Positions 43,651 to 52,591 of a stretch of DNA of 62,032 bases are shown one piece after another. Each line of letters opens with the position of its first letter. The first letter of the stretch is position 1. Source of the stretch: Hyphomicrobiales bacterium (GTDB lineage Bacteria; Pseudomonadota; Alphaproteobacteria; Rhizobiales; Rhizobiaceae); contig UBJO01000053.1 of NCBI GenBank assembly GCA_900465665.1, forward strand, positions 1 to 62,032, read 5' to 3'. Below the pieces are notes generated by a model. That model did no database searches, was not told the DNA's origin, and saw only the letters and a program-made list of their open reading frames with translations. The position numbers and the translations under genes were made by a program.

Positions 43651-44796
43651 ATGGCGGAAATTTCGGGCTCTTCCGGGCGAATTGGCAGCCTCGACGGCTT
43701 GCGTGGCATCGCCGCTTTATGGGTGCTGATTGGGCACGCTATGCTGCTCACCGGATGGCATCTGCCGCTGATCGGCGATCCTGATCTCGGCGTCGATCTC
43801 TTCATCATGCTCTCCGGCTTCCTGATGGTGTTTCACTATCAGCTGCGCCAGGAAAAGGAGCCGTGGTCGGAGATCTCGACATGGTCGAATTTCTGGACCC
43901 GCCGCTTCTTCCGCATCGCCCCACTTTATTACGTGATGCTGGCGATCGCCATCGCGCTCGGCCCCGTCATTTTCGAAAGCCGCATGGTGATCGACCACTT
44001 CCTTGGCGTCACCCCGCAGCTTCCCGAACGCTATCTCGACGGCAGCCTCGAGAACGTGCTGCTGCATGTCAGCTTCCTCTTCGGCCTCTCGCCGGCGCAC
44101 GCCTTCCGCACACCGCTGCCGGATTGGAGCATCAGCCTCGAAATGCAGTTCTATGCCGTCCTGCCCTTCCTGATGCTCTTCATCCACCGGCTCGGCTGGC
44201 TGCGCGGGAGCATCGGCGTGGTTGTCGCCGGCGTTGCGATCGCCATGGCGCTCCGCTTCGTCGGCGTAAACTTCCCGATGCCGGCCTTCCTGCCGCTGAA
44301 GATGCACGTCTTCGCATCAGGTATGCTGCTCGCCGGCGCGCTCAACGCCTCGGCCCCACGCGCCCTCGTCCACTTCCTGTTGGCGCTGGCCTTCGTGGCG
44401 ATCCCGATCGGCGGCGGCATGACCGTCATGCGCGAAGTCGTGCGCCTCGGACTTGTCGTCGCCTTCTTCGCGCTGATCTTCCACGCGCATCTGCCGCGCC
44501 CGCTGGCAAATCCGCTCAACCGGATTTCCGATTTCATGGGCAACAGGTTCTGCCACGAGCTCGGCGAACTCTCCTTCGGCGCCTATCTGATCCACCTGCT
44601 GGTCATGCAGCCCGTCATCGCCTATCTCATCAAGGCGCATGGCCACGACATCAGCGACTTACAGCGCTTTCTGCTCTCCATCGTCATTACCATCCCGATC
44701 GTCTACGCGCTGTCTGCGGTCGGCCACAGGTTCATCGAGATGCAGGGACAGAAGATCGGCAGAACGCTCACGCGGCGCAGGACATCCGCCGCTTAG
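43651..44796 (+). CDS. Acyltransferase family 3 membrane protein (OafA/NodX-like)
   Basis: A 381-residue integral membrane O-acyltransferase. It starts with the family motif IGSLDGLRGIAALWVLIGHA, has FWTRRFFRIAPLYYVMLAIA with the conserved Arg pair, and WSISLEMQFYAVLPFL with a conserved Glu. These enzymes acetylate or succinylate cell-surface sugars; the glycan acted on is unknown. The stop overlaps the convergent ROK gene by 4 bases. Confidence 0.9.
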   Translation: MAEISGSSGRIGSLDGLRGIAALWVLIGHAMLLTGWHLPLIGDPDLGVDLFIMLSGFLMVFHYQLRQEKEPWSEISTWSNFWTRRFFRIAPLYYVMLAIAIALGPVIFESRMVIDHFLGVTPQLPERYLDGSLENVLLHVSFLFGLSPAHAFRTPLPDWSISLEMQFYAVLPFLMLFIHRLGWLRGSIGVVVAGVAIAMALRFVGVNFPMPAFLPLKMHVFASGMLLAGALNASAPRALVHFLLALAFVAIPIGGGMTVMREVVRLGLVVAFFALIFHAHLPRPLANPLNRISDFMGNRFCHELGELSFGAYLIHLLVMQPVIAYLIKAHGHDISDLQRFLLSIVITIPIVYALSAVGHRFIEMQGQKIGRTLTRRRTSAA

Positions 44797-46007
44797 CCGA
44801 ACCCGCCCTGGACGATATCGCCGTCGATGACGGACAGCGCCCGGTTGAGATGCCCCTCGAACACCAACAGCGGCTCGTCGAACACGACGCGCAGCTCTGG
44901 CATGCCCTGCATCCTGACCATGTGCGACTGGGCAAGCCCCTCCTCGATACCGGGCCTCAGCAGATCGTAGTAGCGCGTGCCGGGCCCGGTGATCGCCACC
45001 GGCATCCGCTCGGTGAGGCTTAGCAGCCGCGACAGCCCGTTTCCAAGCGCCAGCCCCGCCTGCCGGAAGGCGAAGGCCGACATCCGGTGTCCCTGGCGCG
45101 CCCGCGCCGCGATCTTGTCGAGCTCGCCGACGGGAACGAACTTCGCCGGGATCGTATCGTCAGGCACCTCGAAGGCCATGCGCAGGATCGCGTAGAACCC
45201 GGCATAGGCCTCGATGCACCCCCTGCTCCCACACCGACAAAGACCGCCATTCGCCACATGCAGCATGTGCCCGAAATTGGGCGCCGAGATCTCCCGCTCG
45301 GCCGGCCCCGCATTGCGGACGATCCCGAGCCCGATGCTGTGCCCCAGCGACAGCGCCGCCAGCGACCGCAGCCCGTCTGGATTGCCCGCATCCTCGCGCG
45401 CGCCAAGGGCTGCGGCAACCAGCAGCGTCTCGTTGTCGAGAATGATCTTCGCCTGCCACGCGGGCCTCAGCGCCGCCTCGAAATCGATCCGGTCGCTGCC
45501 GAAGATCGGCGACCACAGGAGCACGGCATCATCGGAGCTCACCAGCCCCTTGCTGCTGATCGAGATCAGCTTGATCTTGTCCCGCGATAGCCGCGAACGC
45601 TCGAGCAGCCGCTCCAGCCCCTCACCAACAGCATCCGCGAATCGAGCGGCGCCATCGGGATCGTGCGAGCGGTCCTCACCGAACTGGTCGATCAGCGTGC
45701 CGGCGTAATCCACCAGCGAATATTGCACGCCATCCGACGAAATGATGACGACGATCAGATAGCCGCTGTCGCGCCTCTGGCGAAACTGCACGCGCGGCCG
45801 TCCTCGGCCGCTCGCCGCCTGCTGCTCGGACTTTTCGATCACCTCGCCCTTCTCGAGATCGGCGGTAATCGCCGAAATCGTGGCCGAGGAAAGCCCGGTG
45901 AAATCAGCTATTTCGGTATGGGACAGCGCGCCATGACGCCTCAGCGCGGCAAGCACCAGCACGCTGTTGCGCTGGCGCACCAGTTCCGTGCTCGATCTGG
46001 TCAGCAT
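44793..46007 (-). CDS. ROK-family transcriptional regulator, probable xylose-type repressor
   Basis: A 404-residue ROK protein. N-terminal winged HTH (RQRNSVLVLAALRRHGALSH, then LSSATISAITADLEKGEVIE); ROK core with NFGHMLHVANGGLCRCGSRG, which carries the structural zinc Cys residues, though the kinase sugar-phosphorylating residues are not intact. Start at 46007 is preferred (AGGGCGG upstream). Divergent from xylFHG with a palindrome between them, so it probably represses xylose uptake genes until a sugar binds. Confidence 0.87.
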   Translation of the reverse strand: MLTRSSTELVRQRNSVLVLAALRRHGALSHTEIADFTGLSSATISAITADLEKGEVIEKSEQQAASGRGRPRVQFRQRRDSGYLIVVIISSDGVQYSLVDYAGTLIDQFGEDRSHDPDGAARFADAVGEGLERLLERSRLSRDKIKLISISSKGLVSSDDAVLLWSPIFGSDRIDFEAALRPAWQAKIILDNETLLVAAALGAREDAGNPDGLRSLAALSLGHSIGLGIVRNAGPAEREISAPNFGHMLHVANGGLCRCGSRGCIEAYAGFYAILRMAFEVPDDTIPAKFVPVGELDKIAARARQGHRMSAFAFRQAGLALGNGLSRLLSLTERMPVAITGPGTRYYDLLRPGIEEGLAQSHMVRMQGMPELRVVFDEPLLVFEGHLNRALSVIDGDIVQGGFG

Positions 46008-46101
46008 GAAGGCCGCCCTATTCCCGCGTGCATTCCACCCCTCGTTCACACCGTATCTCCAACAACCTCCACGTGAGAGATCATTCACAGGTAGTGCGGT
46101 G

Positions 46102-46150
46102 TTGACAGTTGAAAAAATCTCTGACACTTAATTTCTCGACTGTCGAGAAA
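46102..46150 (+). promoter_or_regulatory. xylF promoter region with palindromic operator
   Basis: A consensus -35 TTGACA (46102-46107) is followed by a weak -10 region around CACTTAATT (46125-46133). A perfect inverted repeat with arms TTTCTCGA (46132-46139) and TCGAGAAA (46143-46150) overlaps the expected start site. It is the natural binding site for the divergent ROK repressor. Confidence 0.6.
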
Positions 46151-46236
46151 ATAATGAAAACCTTTCCCGACAGCACATCGCGGCGGCCGGAGGAACCACT
46201 GGCTGGGGCTGGCCGCATTCTATTCGGGAGGATATC

Positions 46237-47277
46237 ATGAAGCATGTTTTGAAGCTGATGGCAGGTGCTGCCATCCTCGTATCGGTGCATACCGCCGCAA
46301 TGGCTGCCGACCTCGTTGTCGGCGTGTCGTGGTCCAACTTCCAGGAAGAGCGTTGGAAGACCGACGAAGCCGCCATCAAGAAGGCGCTTGAAGCCAAGGG
46401 CGCCAAGTACATCTCCGCTGATGCCCAGTCGTCCGCCGCAAAGCAGCTGACCGACGTTGAATCGCTGATCTCGCAGGGTGCCAACGCCCTCATCGTTCTC
46501 GCGCAGGATTCCGATGCAATCGGCCCGGCCATCGAAAAGGCTGCCGCTGAAGGCATTCCTGTCGTCGGCTACGACCGCCTGATCGAAAACCCGGCTGCCT
46601 TCTACATCACCTTCGACAACAAGGAAGTCGGCCGCCTGCAGGCGGAAGGCGTGTTCAAGGTCAAGCCTGAAGGCAACTACGTCTTCATCAAGGGCTCCTC
46701 TTCCGACCCGAACGCGGACTTCCTGTTCGCCGGCCAGATGGAAGTCCTGAAGGCTGCCGTTGACGCGGGCAAGATCAAGAACGTCGGCGAAGCCTACACC
46801 GACGGCTGGCTGCCGCAGAACGCCCAGCGCAACATGGAACAGTTCCTGACCGCCAACAACAACAAGGTCGACGCCGTTGTTGCTTCTAACGACGGCACGG
46901 CCGGCGGCGCGGTTGCTGCTCTGGACGCACAGGGCATGGCAGGCACCGTTCCGGTCTCCGGCCAGGACGCCGACAAGGCAGCTTTGAACCGTATCGCGCT
47001 CGGCACCCAGACGGTTTCCGTCTGGAAGGATAGCCGCGAACTCGGCAAGCGCGCTGCTGAAATCGCGCTCGACCTCGCCGGCGGCAAGACCATGGACAAG
47101 ATCGACGGCGTAACCGCCTTCGAAGGCGGTCCGAAGAAGGTGAAGATGCAGTCCATCTTCCTGAAGCCGCAGGCGATCACCAAGGACAACCTGAACGTCG
47201 TCATCGACGCAGGCTGGATCACCAAGGCTGAAGCTTGCCAGGGCGTGAAGGCCGGCAGCGTCAAGGCTTGCGACTAA
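46237..47277 (+). CDS. xylF: XylF-type periplasmic xylose-binding protein
   Basis: A 346-residue precursor with a 23-residue signal peptide (ending AAMAA). Matches to XylF include the early EERWKTDEAAIKKALEAKGA, VVGYDRLIENPAAFYITFDN, DGWLPQNAQRNMEQFLTANN and VSGQDADKAALNRIALGTQT. It delivers D-xylose, or a close relative, to XylHG. GGGAGGAT precedes the ATG. A 15-bp hairpin follows the gene. Confidence 0.92.
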   Translation: MKHVLKLMAGAAILVSVHTAAMAADLVVGVSWSNFQEERWKTDEAAIKKALEAKGAKYISADAQSSAAKQLTDVESLISQGANALIVLAQDSDAIGPAIEKAAAEGIPVVGYDRLIENPAAFYITFDNKEVGRLQAEGVFKVKPEGNYVFIKGSSSDPNADFLFAGQMEVLKAAVDAGKIKNVGEAYTDGWLPQNAQRNMEQFLTANNNKVDAVVASNDGTAGGAVAALDAQGMAGTVPVSGQDADKAALNRIALGTQTVSVWKDSRELGKRAAEIALDLAGGKTMDKIDGVTAFEGGPKKVKMQSIFLKPQAITKDNLNVVIDAGWITKAEACQGVKAGSVKACD

Positions 47278-47300
47278 TCCTCGCCAGCTGAGCCAACACA

Positions 47301-47332
47301 CCGGCGCCGTGGCGATCTCGCCGCGGCGCCGG
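47301..47332 (+). other. Intercistronic hairpin between xylF and xylH
   Basis: Bases 47301-47315 pair with 47318-47332 over 15 positions (one G-T pair) with a 2-base turn, so the tip pairs must open. It is GC-rich and has no U-run. It starts 24 bases after the xylF stop in a 250-base gap, and probably stabilises the xylF mRNA or reduces read-through. The remaining gap to 47528 holds no convincing gene. Confidence 0.65.
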
Positions 47333-47528
47333 ATGCGGATGGAGCCCAATGAAGCGCTCCCCGCCTCGCAACGCACCGCGAACGCTTTGATTCCCTGCCG
47401 CAACGATGCCGCGCCCCACGCGGCCGCTTCGGAAGTCTCTCGGTGGTCGATTTGAAGAACAGGGCACCTCGGCAAGGGCTTTCGGGCACCCGCGCCAGAG
47501 CCCAAACAATGGGGGAAACGGCAAACCC

Positions 47529-48839
47529 ATGGCAAACATCACGCAATCCTCATCGAGCCATCCGCGCTCGGCGGAGGGTAACCCTTTCACGCGCTTCCTG
47601 CGCGCAACTGAGATCGACACGCGCCTGCTCGGCATGGTCGCGGCGCTGCTGGTCATCTGGATCGGCTTTCATCTCTACACCGGTGGACTGTTTCTGACGC
47701 CGCGCAACCTCTGGAACCTCTCGGTCCAGACCACCGAGATCGCGGTTCTCGCGACCGGCATGGTGCTCGTCATCGTCACCCGCAATATCGACCTGTCCAT
47801 CGGCTCGATGCTCGGCCTCGTCGCCATGATCATGGGCGTCGTCCAGGCGAAGTTCCTGCCGCAATATCTCGGCTTCGACAATTCCTGGACCTGGCTGATC
47901 ACGCTCATCTGTGGCCTGATCGCCGGCACTTTGATCGGCCTCTTTCAGGGCGTCATCATCGCCTTCCTCGGCGTCCCTTCCTTCATCGTCACGCTCGGCG
48001 GCTTCCTCGCCTGGCGCGGCCTTGCCTGGTATGTGACATCCGGCCAGACGGTCGCCCCCCTCGACACCACCTTCCGCATCATGGGCGGCGGTGCCGAAGG
48101 CTCCGTCGGCGCCACATGGAGCTGGATCATCGGGCTGATCGCCTGCGTGCTGATCATCGTCGGCATCATCAGCTCGCGCCACCAGCGCAAGCGCTTCAAC
48201 TTCCCCCGCCGGCCGCTCTGGGCCGAGTATTTCCTGGTTGTTCTCGGCTGCGCGCTGGTGCTCGGCGCCATCTGGGTCTCGACCATCTACTACTGGCCGG
48301 TGGCGATCGCCAAGAAATACGCCGAAGCCAACGCCATCGCCTGGCCGGAAACGGGGCTCTTCATCTCCTACGGCATCGCCGTGCCGGTCCTGATCGCCGT
48401 TCTGGTCGGCATCGTCATGACCTTCATCGCCACCCGCCTGCGCTTCGGCCGCTACGTCTTCGCGATCGGCGGCAACCCTGAAGCGGCCGAGCTCGCCGGC
48501 ATCAAGACCCGCTGGGTGACAGTGCGCATCTTCGCGCTGATGGGCTTCCTGGCAGCCGTTGCCGCGGCGATCTCCACCGCCCGCCTCAACGCCGCCGCCA
48601 ACTCGCAAGGGACGACCTACGAGCTGTACACCATCGCGGCGGCCGTCATCGGCGGCACGTCGCTTGCCGGCGGCACCGGCACGATCGCCGGCGCCATGCT
48701 CGGCGCGCTCGTCATGCAGTCGCTGCAGTCGGGCATGGGTCTCGCAAACGTCGATACCCCCATACAGAACGTCGTCGTGGGCGCGGTTCTCGTCGTTGCC
48801 GTCTGGCTCGACACCGTCTATCGCTCGCGGTCGAAGTAA
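47529..48839 (+). CDS. xylH: XylH-type sugar ABC transporter permease
   Basis: A 436-residue permease, longer than RbsC-type permeases as expected for XylH. After a polar N-terminus it has about twelve hydrophobic segments, the signature TRNIDLSIGSMLGLVAMIMG and the loop FAIGGNPEAAELAGIKTRWV; it ends AVWLDTVYRSRSK. The ATG at 47529 is chosen over an in-frame upstream extension because of GGGGGAAA and the normal start of the family. It is 13 bases from xylG. Confidence 0.9.
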   Translation: MANITQSSSSHPRSAEGNPFTRFLRATEIDTRLLGMVAALLVIWIGFHLYTGGLFLTPRNLWNLSVQTTEIAVLATGMVLVIVTRNIDLSIGSMLGLVAMIMGVVQAKFLPQYLGFDNSWTWLITLICGLIAGTLIGLFQGVIIAFLGVPSFIVTLGGFLAWRGLAWYVTSGQTVAPLDTTFRIMGGGAEGSVGATWSWIIGLIACVLIIVGIISSRHQRKRFNFPRRPLWAEYFLVVLGCALVLGAIWVSTIYYWPVAIAKKYAEANAIAWPETGLFISYGIAVPVLIAVLVGIVMTFIATRLRFGRYVFAIGGNPEAAELAGIKTRWVTVRIFALMGFLAAVAAAISTARLNAAANSQGTTYELYTIAAAVIGGTSLAGGTGTIAGAMLGALVMQSLQSGMGLANVDTPIQNVVVGAVLVVAVWLDTVYRSRSK

Positions 48840-48852
48840 GAGGAGCCTGGAT

Positions 48853-49653
48853 ATGACTGATCAACGCACTTCCCCAAGCCCGAACACTCCTCTCGTGGAA
48901 CTGAAGAACATCTCGATCTCGTTTGGCGGCATCCACGCCGTGGACAATGCCTCGGTCGATCTCTACCCCGGCGAGGTTGTCGCCCTTCTTGGCCACAACG
49001 GCGCCGGCAAGTCGACGCTCATCAAGATCCTCTCGGGTGCCTACAAGCGCGACAGCGGCGAAATCATGATCGACGGCGAACCCGCCGATATCAAGAACCC
49101 GCGCGACGCCAAGAAATACGGCATCGAGACGATCTACCAGACGCTTGCCGTCGCCGACAACGTCGACGCCGCCGCCAACCTCTATCTGGGTCGCGAGATC
49201 CGCACCAAGTGGGGCACGCTCGACGACGTCGCCATGGAGGCCTCGACGCGCGAGGTGATGGGCCGCCTCAACCCCAATTTCCGCCGCTTCAAGGAGCCGG
49301 TGAAGGCGCTTTCGGGCGGGCAGAGGCAATCCGTGGCGATCGCCCGCGCCATCCTCTTCAACGCCCGCATCCTGATCATGGACGAGCCGACGGCAGCCCT
49401 TGGACCGCAGGAGACCGCGCAGGTGGGCGAGCTGATCAAGCAGTTGAAGAAGGAAGGCATCGGCATCTTCCTGATCAGCCACGACATCCACGACGTCTTC
49501 GACCTAGCCGACCGCGTCTCCGTCATGAAGAACGGCCAGGTGGTGGGCCACGCCCGCACCGAGGACGTGACCAAGGACGAGGTGCTCGGCATGATCATCC
49601 TCGGCAAGGTCCCCCCCAAGGCCATCCCCGGCCCCGGCGCCATGCAGGTCTGA
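48853..49653 (+). CDS. xylG: Sugar ABC transporter ATPase, single-domain XylG
   Basis: A 266-residue ATPase with one NBD: Walker A LLGHNGAGKSTLIK, Q-loop YQTLAV, signature LSGGQRQSVAIARA, Walker B ILIMDEPTAALG, and H-loop LISHDIHDVF. GguA in the same window has two fused NBDs, so this one should work as a homodimer, as in FrcA-type rhizobial systems. AGGAG lies 7 bases before the ATG. A strong terminator follows. Confidence 0.9.
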   Translation: MTDQRTSPSPNTPLVELKNISISFGGIHAVDNASVDLYPGEVVALLGHNGAGKSTLIKILSGAYKRDSGEIMIDGEPADIKNPRDAKKYGIETIYQTLAVADNVDAAANLYLGREIRTKWGTLDDVAMEASTREVMGRLNPNFRRFKEPVKALSGGQRQSVAIARAILFNARILIMDEPTAALGPQETAQVGELIKQLKKEGIGIFLISHDIHDVFDLADRVSVMKNGQVVGHARTEDVTKDEVLGMIILGKVPPKAIPGPGAMQV

Positions 49654-49673
49654 TCGCGAAGATCTAGAAAACC

Positions 49674-49708
49674 AAAGTCCGCCATCGACAGAACGGCGGA
49701 CTTTTCAT
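49674..49708 (+). terminator. Rho-independent terminator after xylG
   Basis: AAAGTCCGCC (49674-49683) pairs with GGCGGACTTT (49695-49704) and is followed by TCATTTT, ending the xylFHG operon 21 bases after its last stop. Confidence 0.85.
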
Positions 49709-49784
49709 TTTGGTGATTGAAGCCAGCCAAAAGCTAGGCTAAGAACCACCCATCGGACAGGCGATTCAAACCCGCCTCAGGCAT

Positions 49785-49861
49785 GCACCCGTAGCTCAGC
49801 TGGATAGAGTGTTGGATTCCGATTCCAAAGGTCACAGGTTCGAATCCTGTCGGGTGCGCCA
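49785..49861 (+). tRNA. tRNA-Arg (anticodon CCG)
   Basis: 77 bases including the encoded CCA. The acceptor stem GCACCCG (49785-49791) pairs with CGGGTGC (49851-49857), G is the discriminator, and CCA is 49859-49861. D stem GCTC/GAGT; anticodon stem TTGGA/TCCAA with loop TTCCGAT, giving anticodon CCG that reads CGG; T arm ACAGG/CCTGT around TTCGAAT. All four stems are intact. The left end of the mobile element lies within a few bases of its 3' end. Confidence 0.97.
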
Positions 49862-49873
49862 TTTTTCTCTTAT

Positions 49874-49942
49874 TCTGCCTCGCCGCATAAGCCCGGACTC
49901 GACCCCGCTAAGCGCGGACTGCAGAACCCATAACCGCGGACT
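49874..49942 (+). repeat. Left transposon end: inverted repeat and three transposase-type sites
   Basis: Three copies of a 13-base motif, ATAAGCCCGGACT (49887-49899), CTAAGCGCGGACT (49908-49920) and ATAACCGCGGACT (49930-49942), start 21 and 22 bases apart. The first lies inside the 26-bp block repeated in inverse at the other end. Repeats on one face of the helix, two turns apart, are typical of TnsB binding arrays. Confidence 0.8.
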
Positions 49943-51164
49943 CTGAATTCGTCATTATTCGCTCAACATCATGATTCCGCACAATATTCTATCCCCGCCG
50001 CCTTATTTGGGCGGCGCGGCGTCGCCAAGCCGATCTTCTGATTCACTTCGCTTGGTGTTCACCCCCAACAATGCAGCGTCACAATCCGACAACAACCCTT
50101 GGTGTATATGCGCGTCACGCTACACGTGAATCAAGCTTCCGGTCACCCAGCGAGCATCTCTCAGGACAATTGTTGACAACGGTCCCCGAGCGCCTTTTAT
50201 CGCAGCTTCCCGCACCGGGCAGGCGTTAGCCAAACGTAAACCATCTTTCGATGTCGGTAGAAGACGTGTCAGGTCTCACATTTTGCCAAGAGACGCCGCA
50301 AACCGCTCTTGAAGGGTCCCCGACCTAAGTATGACTCTTAAAGCAGCATAATAATTCAACGAATCGGTAATAATGTCCGAATACAGCGTCGCCGATAGAA
50401 AAGATCAGGTTATGTATCCGCGACACATGTAAAATAAAACGCTGGAATATACTTGGGCGCGGCGCCGCCTCGAATCTTACCGCGGGATTCGACGATGAAT
50501 GCTTGGGAAGCCCCCGGATTTCGAATCCTTTGACGGGCCGCGAACGACCCTCCAGAGAGTGCATCTTGAAACATGTGAGCCCACTCGTTTAAGGATTCGC
50601 ATTCGGTGTAACTTGCCTTTGCGGACCGCTCTAAACCTAGCGCGCTAGCGATCACCGTAGCGAAGTCGAGAGTGCTCGCCACCCGATGGCGCACGCCTCC
50701 CTGTAGAGCTTCTGCTGTGTCGCCATCGTGAAAGGGTTCGCACTCAAACTCTCATCGAAAGGAAGGTGGCGGGCACAATCACATGCCCGCCACGACGATC
50801 TGGCATAATAGGGACGCACTCCTCGGTCGCCGCAGCATGGCGGAAACCACATATGCCAGTCGCGCCCGATCGCCATGAGAAATCGGGCATCAGGCCCGCA
50901 GAAGGGACCGGATGTCATTGTTATCCCGGGAAAAGGTTAACAGGACACCGGCGGCCTGGTGTATCTCGCCTACCTCTCTCATCCGCGTACGGTCAGTGGA
51001 TGTGGCTGCCTTTGAGGTTCGACGAGGAACCGCAGCAGGGATCCGAAGTGCCGTCCGCATATCGGAGCTGATCGCACACCCGGCGCCAAGCACGCTACTC
51101 GCATTAGCAATCGCTTGCGAATGTTATGACCGATGCTAGGGTGCCCACTCGCGGGGGAACATCA
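49943..51164. other. Gene-poor left part of the element
   Basis: About 1.2 kb with no convincing intact gene. On the minus strand around 50410-50740 there is a stretch whose translation looks protein-like but is split between two frames (one part reads MATQQKLYREA, the other STLDFATVIASALGLERSAK). It may be a decayed gene of unknown type. The rest shows only short, chance-like frames. Confidence 0.45.
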
Positions 51165-51449
51165 ATGACAATCGAAGAGCTGGTAGATCTGCAGGAAGCG
51201 GGGGCTCGAGCGCGGGTGCTTGGCATGAAGCCACACGACAAGCCGAGAAAGCACCCCATGGATCAGCTTGTAAAGAAAACCAAATCCACTGCCGCGCGTC
51301 TGAAGGCATCTCGCCTCGCGAGAGGCTACAGCCTCGAAGATTTTGCCATCGCGACGGGGCTTACAATCTCCGAGATCAAGACCGCCGAGGACGAACTCAC
51401 GTCCGCTCCGGCTTCGCATATGGCCCGGATCGAGCGTGTCGTAAGCTAG
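51165..51449 (+). CDS. Small HTH (Xre-like) protein in the transposon
   Basis: A 94-residue protein. The second half reads LKASRLARGYSLEDFAIATG, then LTISEIKTAEDELTSAPASH, an Xre/Cro-type helix-turn-helix. The N-terminal half is polar and unassigned. The start at 51165 (GGGGGAAC upstream) is preferred to an in-frame one at 51126. It is a candidate regulator of the operon at 51800, whose promoter carries a palindrome. Confidence 0.6.
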   Translation: MTIEELVDLQEAGARARVLGMKPHDKPRKHPMDQLVKKTKSTAARLKASRLARGYSLEDFAIATGLTISEIKTAEDELTSAPASHMARIERVVS

Positions 51450-51799
51450 TCGCTGTCAAATCTCGTTCGCGGGGCCATCGCCTCGTCGAGGAGGCGGGCC
51501 GCAAACGCTTGACCAGAAAAGCGCCACCGCGAACGGACGGCGCATATGTGTTGTGGACATTGGTGCCGCCCGGCGCAGAAGAATGGACCGTCCTGAGGTT
51601 TGGGGCGATGCCGCCAGGCGACATTCGTAGAATGTCGAAACAGCAACTATGTTCCGGCGTGCGAGTAGGCTGCGCAAGGAATGGAGCCACGAACTGAGGT
51701 TCGCTAACTTTATTTTGAAGTTGAGGCCACCGGCCCCTTTCCGTGTGACTTGCATGTGTTTAGTTTTGTGTATAGTTACACCGAGCGAAGGGAACACTT
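51450..51799. other. Intergenic region with the cargo-operon promoter
   Basis: No convincing gene in this 350-base stretch. Its right end holds a TTGCAT and TATAGT promoter-like pair and a palindrome (51768-51781) just before the cargo operon. Confidence 0.45.
51768..51781 (+). promoter_or_regulatory. Palindrome over the -10 of the cargo operon
   Basis: GTGTA (51768-51772) and TACAC (51777-51781) form an inverted repeat with spacer TAGT; it includes a -10-like TATAGT (51771-51776) with a -35-like TTGCAT about 15 bases upstream. The cargo ATG is 19 bases further on. It suggests repression by one of the two HTH proteins encoded nearby. Confidence 0.45.
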
Positions 51800-52591
51800 A
51801 TGGCGCAGATGAAAAACGCCCCGATCAAGTATGTGATCGGCGTAGTCCGGTTCCCTGAAATCACAGATTTCGACACGTTTACCAAGGAAATGGCCCGCGG
51901 GCTGGCGGACAACTATCCTGCCGGAAAAGAAGCTGAGATCCCGCAGATCAACGTGCATATCGATGAGCGTGGCGTGCAGGTTCAGAACGAAGTCCTTCGC
52001 ATCTGGCAGTTTCGGAGTGAAGACTTCAAATGGTCGGCCATCGTGCACAAAGGCATGATCGCTCTCCATACGCGAGGCTATGTCGGGCATGAGGACTTTC
52101 TCCGCAAGCTTGTCGGCCTCGCCGAGGTCGCTGTCCGGACAGAGAGCAACCAGGTCAGGATGATCGAGGGCGTAGCATTGCGGTACCTCGACCTCGTGGA
52201 ACCAAAGCCCGATGACGTTCTCGAGCAGTATCTCCACGAGCGCTTCATGCCGATTGGACTGAAATTAGGCGATTTTTCGCTACGCGAGGGCGTGAATCAG
52301 TTACAGATGAGCACAAAGGCTGGTGCTGCACTGAGAGTTCAAGTCGCCAGGAAGCCGCCTTCGGTATTTCCTCCCGACCTAAACTCGCAGTTGATCCTGG
52401 ACAACAACTGGCAGATCGATCGACCACTCGGAGACTTTCTTACAATCGATGCCGATCACGCAATGACATACTCGCCTCCCCGCAAGGTTGACCTGGAGGA
52501 GCTGCGGGCCAATATCGTAGATCTCTGGCAGCCGATCAGAGACGTCTTCGACAAGATTACGACCGAGCATGCAATGAAGGTGTGGGCATGA
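51800..52591 (+). CDS. TIGR04255-type protein of unknown function (cargo gene 1)
   Basis: A 263-residue soluble protein that looks like the sporadically distributed TIGR04255 family: an N-terminal strand region (IKYVIGVVRFPEITDF), a central WQFRSEDFKWSAIVHKGMIA stretch, a conserved LRYLDLVEPK, and an end DVFDKITTEHAMKVWA. No catalytic function is known for this family; its scattered occurrence fits mobile defence or stress modules. It opens a compact three-gene operon and overlaps the next gene by 4 bases. Confidence 0.65.
   Translation: MAQMKNAPIKYVIGVVRFPEITDFDTFTKEMARGLADNYPAGKEAEIPQINVHIDERGVQVQNEVLRIWQFRSEDFKWSAIVHKGMIALHTRGYVGHEDFLRKLVGLAEVAVRTESNQVRMIEGVALRYLDLVEPKPDDVLEQYLHERFMPIGLKLGDFSLREGVNQLQMSTKAGAALRVQVARKPPSVFPPDLNSQLILDNNWQIDRPLGDFLTIDADHAMTYSPPRKVDLEELRANIVDLWQPIRDVFDKITTEHAMKVWA

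Noticed and set aside
49843..49861. tRNA-Arg 3' end as an integrase-type attachment site
   Set aside because: I found no second copy of the tRNA 3' end downstream and no tyrosine integrase gene in the window; the element has Tn7-type ends and TniQ instead.
50410..50918. Two short minus-strand frames in the gene-poor part of the element
   Set aside because: They look partly protein-like but are in different frames and lack convincing start signals; treated as a possible decayed gene rather than called.
50766..51139. Overlapping plus-strand frames of 75-101 codons
   Set aside because: No ribosome site, no recognisable composition, and strong mutual overlap; probably chance.
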